DNA of 6,748 nt, from NCBI GenBank assembly GCA_030840665.1, contig JAVEEB010000080.1, forward strand, positions 1-6,748, in the 5' to 3' direction. The DNA is from Frankiaceae bacterium. GTDB taxonomy: Bacteria; Actinomycetota; Actinomycetes; JAVEEB01. The notes beneath the pieces were generated by a model, which was given only the letters and a program-made list of their open reading frames with translations, did no database searches and was not told where the DNA came from. The position numbers were made by a program, and so were the translations under genes. How positions within the stretch are numbered: position 1 is the first letter of the stretch; the number at the start of each line of letters is the position of its first letter. Below are positions 5,437-6,748 of the stretch, piece by piece.

Positions 5437-6572
5437 AGGTCGGCCTGGTCTGCCCGTACGCCTGGTACGTCCCGGGCGGCGTGCAGGCGCACATCAAGGA
5501 CTTTGCGGAGACGCTGCTGTCGCTCGGGCATGAGGTGTCGGTCATCGCGCCCGCCGACGACGAGGACGATCTTCCCTCGTACGTCGTGCCCGCCGGCCGC
5601 GCGATTCCGTTGCCCTACAACGGATCGGTGGCCCGCCTGAACTTCGGCCCGCTCTCGAACGCCCGGGTGCGCCGCTGGCTCCGCGAGGGCGCCTTCGATG
5701 TGCTGCACGTCCACGAGCCGGCCACCCCGAGCTTGTCGTTGCTGGCCCTGTATTCGGCCAGTGGGCCCATCGTCGGGACGTTCCATTCGTCGGTCATCAA
5801 GTCGCGGTTGCTGCAGGTGCTGCAGACCCCGTTGCAGCCGGCCCTCGAGAAGATCGGCGCGCGCATCGCGGTGTCGGAGGCCGCCCGTCGCACCGTGCTC
5901 GACCACGGGGGAGGCGACGTGGTCGTCGTACCGAATGGTGTGCACGTGGCCGATTTCGACGGTGCCGAGCCTCTCGACGGCTATGGCCGGGACGGCCTCA
6001 CGGTCGGGTTCCTGGGCCGTTATGACGAGCCCCGTAAGGGTTTTCCGGTCCTGCGCGACGCGTTCGTCGCGCTGTCGGCACTGCGCCCTGGCGTCCGGTT
6101 GCTGGTGGCGGGCCGCGGCGACGCGGCCGAGGCGCTCGAGGAGTTCCCCGAGACGCTGCGCGACCGCGTGACGTTCCTCGGCATGCTGGCAGACAAGGAC
6201 AAGGCGCGGTTCCTGCACTCGCTCGACGTCTATGTGGCGCCCAACACCGGCGGCGAGAGCTTCGGCATCGTCCTGCTGGAGGCGGCCGCCGCGGCGACGC
6301 CGATCGTGGCGAGCGACCTCGACGCCTTCCGGGCCGTGCTCGACGACGGCGCCGCGGGGGAGCTGGTTCCGGTGGGGGACCCGGTCGCGCTCGCTCAAGC
6401 GCTCGACGGCCTGCTCGGGGACGCCGGCCGCCGCGCTGCCCTCGCGGAGGCCGGCCGCGCGCTGGCCTGGCGGTACGACTGGTCCGTCATCGCCCGACAG
6501 GTCATCGCCGTGTACGAGACGGTCACCCACGGCGGAGGCGTCGTCGTCACGGACACCCGCAACTCACCGTGA
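5433..6572 (+). CDS. pimA: Phosphatidylinositol alpha-mannosyltransferase PimA (GT4 family)
   Basis: PimA transfers mannose from GDP-mannose to the 2-position of the inositol ring of phosphatidylinositol, the first step of PIM and hence lipomannan/lipoarabinomannan synthesis. The 379-residue length is almost that of the mycobacterial enzyme (378), and known functional residues fall at nearly the same numbers: the glycine-rich PGGVQ loop with Gly16, His118 in GTFHSS, Arg196 and Lys202 in GRYDEPRKG, and Glu275 in GGESFGIVLLE, the E-x7-E type donor-binding motif. The N-terminal Rossmann domain spans about 1-170 and the C-terminal one about 187-360. The stretch around 70-86 with LNFGPLSNARVRRWLRE is Arg-rich and amphipathic, in line with the membrane-docking surface described for PimA. 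All key residues are intact. It begins inside the patA stop (ATGA) and is the last of the three overlapping genes. Confidence 0.96.
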   Translation: MKVGLVCPYAWYVPGGVQAHIKDFAETLLSLGHEVSVIAPADDEDDLPSYVVPAGRAIPLPYNGSVARLNFGPLSNARVRRWLREGAFDVLHVHEPATPSLSLLALYSASGPIVGTFHSSVIKSRLLQVLQTPLQPALEKIGARIAVSEAARRTVLDHGGGDVVVVPNGVHVADFDGAEPLDGYGRDGLTVGFLGRYDEPRKGFPVLRDAFVALSALRPGVRLLVAGRGDAAEALEEFPETLRDRVTFLGMLADKDKARFLHSLDVYVAPNTGGESFGIVLLEAAAAATPIVASDLDAFRAVLDDGAAGELVPVGDPVALAQALDGLLGDAGRRAALAEAGRALAWRYDWSVIARQVIAVYETVTHGGGVVVTDTRNSP

Positions 6573-6574
6573 TC

Positions 6575-6599
6575 TTGACCGGCGGCCGGCCGGTAGCAT
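6575..6599 (+). promoter_or_regulatory. Candidate promoter for the gene downstream of pimA (leaderless type)
   Basis: TAGCAT (6594-6599) fits the actinobacterial -10 pattern TANNNT and ends 6 nt before the GTG at 6606, the distance expected if transcription begins at the start codon itself. TTGACC (6575-6580) is an excellent -35 sequence, but the 13-nt spacing is shorter than the usual 16-18, so it may not be used. The TAG within this element also closes the reading frame upstream of the GTG. Confidence 0.45.
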
Positions 6600-6605
6600 C
6601 GGGAA

Positions 6606-6748
6606 GTGACCACCGTCGCGGCGATCGTCGCTATCGTCGCCGTCCTCGCCACCTACCTGACGTGGACGGCCGAGCGCATCGACCGCCTCAACCTGCGTGT
6701 CGAGCGGGCGGACGCGTCGCTGGACGCCCAGCTGGTCCGCCGGTCGGC
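6606..6748 (+). CDS. Membrane-anchored protein of the Rv2609c position, N-terminal part (cut by window edge)
   Basis: Forty-seven codons are visible before the window ends. Residues about 3-19 form one hydrophobic Ala/Val/Ile-rich segment (a signal anchor), followed by WTAERIDRLNLRVERADASL and AQLVRR, a charged, helix-forming region. This pattern of one membrane segment and then a coil ending in LDAQLVRR recalls the N-terminus of the conserved membrane protein that follows pimA in mycobacteria (Rv2609c, annotated in places with a NUDIX domain). That link rests on gene order and my memory of the family, since the rest of the protein is outside the window. GTG 6606 is the only in-frame start after the TAG at 6594, and it has no clear ribosome site, fitting a leaderless message. 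Function unknown. Confidence 0.7.
   Translation, partial: MTTVAAIVAIVAVLATYLTWTAERIDRLNLRVERADASLDAQLVRRS

Noticed and set aside
5229..6530. Minus-strand open frame of 433 codons antisense to pimA
   Set aside because: It is a mirror of the pimA codon pattern in high-GC DNA; no family features, and pimA is intact on the other strand.
6581..6593. GGCCGGCC-type repeat before the last gene as a terminator for the PIM operon
   Set aside because: It is a short palindrome without a loop or T-run, and it sits between the candidate -35 and -10 elements.

Overview
The window is very GC-rich, its genes are tightly packed with GTG and ATG starts, and it carries the phosphatidylinositol mannoside (PIM) assembly genes. 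This points to an actinobacterium of the PIM-making kind (mycobacterial, frankial, pseudonocardial or a related order). The sequence alone does not settle the genus.

Left half, minus strand (about 1-3091): three genes read leftwards with gaps of 42 and 44 nt, so probably one operon. The first is a lipoprotein substrate-binding protein of the polar amino acid ABC family. The second is a single polypeptide fusing the permease to its ATPase. The third, cut by the window edge, is the N-terminal part of a Rieske [2Fe-2S] oxygenase alpha subunit. Divergent from them lies an Lrp/AsnC-family regulator (3343-3795). The 251-bp region between holds a symmetric 30-bp dyad (3197-3226) over a candidate promoter of the transport operon, and a second inverted repeat (3151-3177) in the likely 5' leader. 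Read together, this looks like a self-contained unit for sensing, importing and oxidising an amino acid or amino-acid-like compound. The substrate is unknown.

Right half, plus strand (3872-6748): phosphatidylinositol phosphate synthase (pgsA), the PIM acyltransferase (patA) and the first PIM mannosyltransferase (pimA) are joined by ATGA stop/start overlaps. Thirty-three nt later begins a small membrane-anchored protein, cut by the right edge, in the position of M. tuberculosis Rv2609c. The order matches the mycobacterial Rv2612c-Rv2609c block. pgsA makes the phosphatidylinositol phosphate precursor, PimA adds the first mannose to phosphatidylinositol, and PatA acylates that mannose. All act at the cytoplasmic face of the membrane.

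Nothing here is a clear new system. The points most worth following are the Rieske/ABC/Lrp cluster placed directly in front of the PIM operon, its operator-like dyad, a long insertion between the two halves of the Rieske motif, and a probable leaderless start at the right edge. No tRNA, rRNA, CRISPR array, insertion sequence or convincing terminator was seen.
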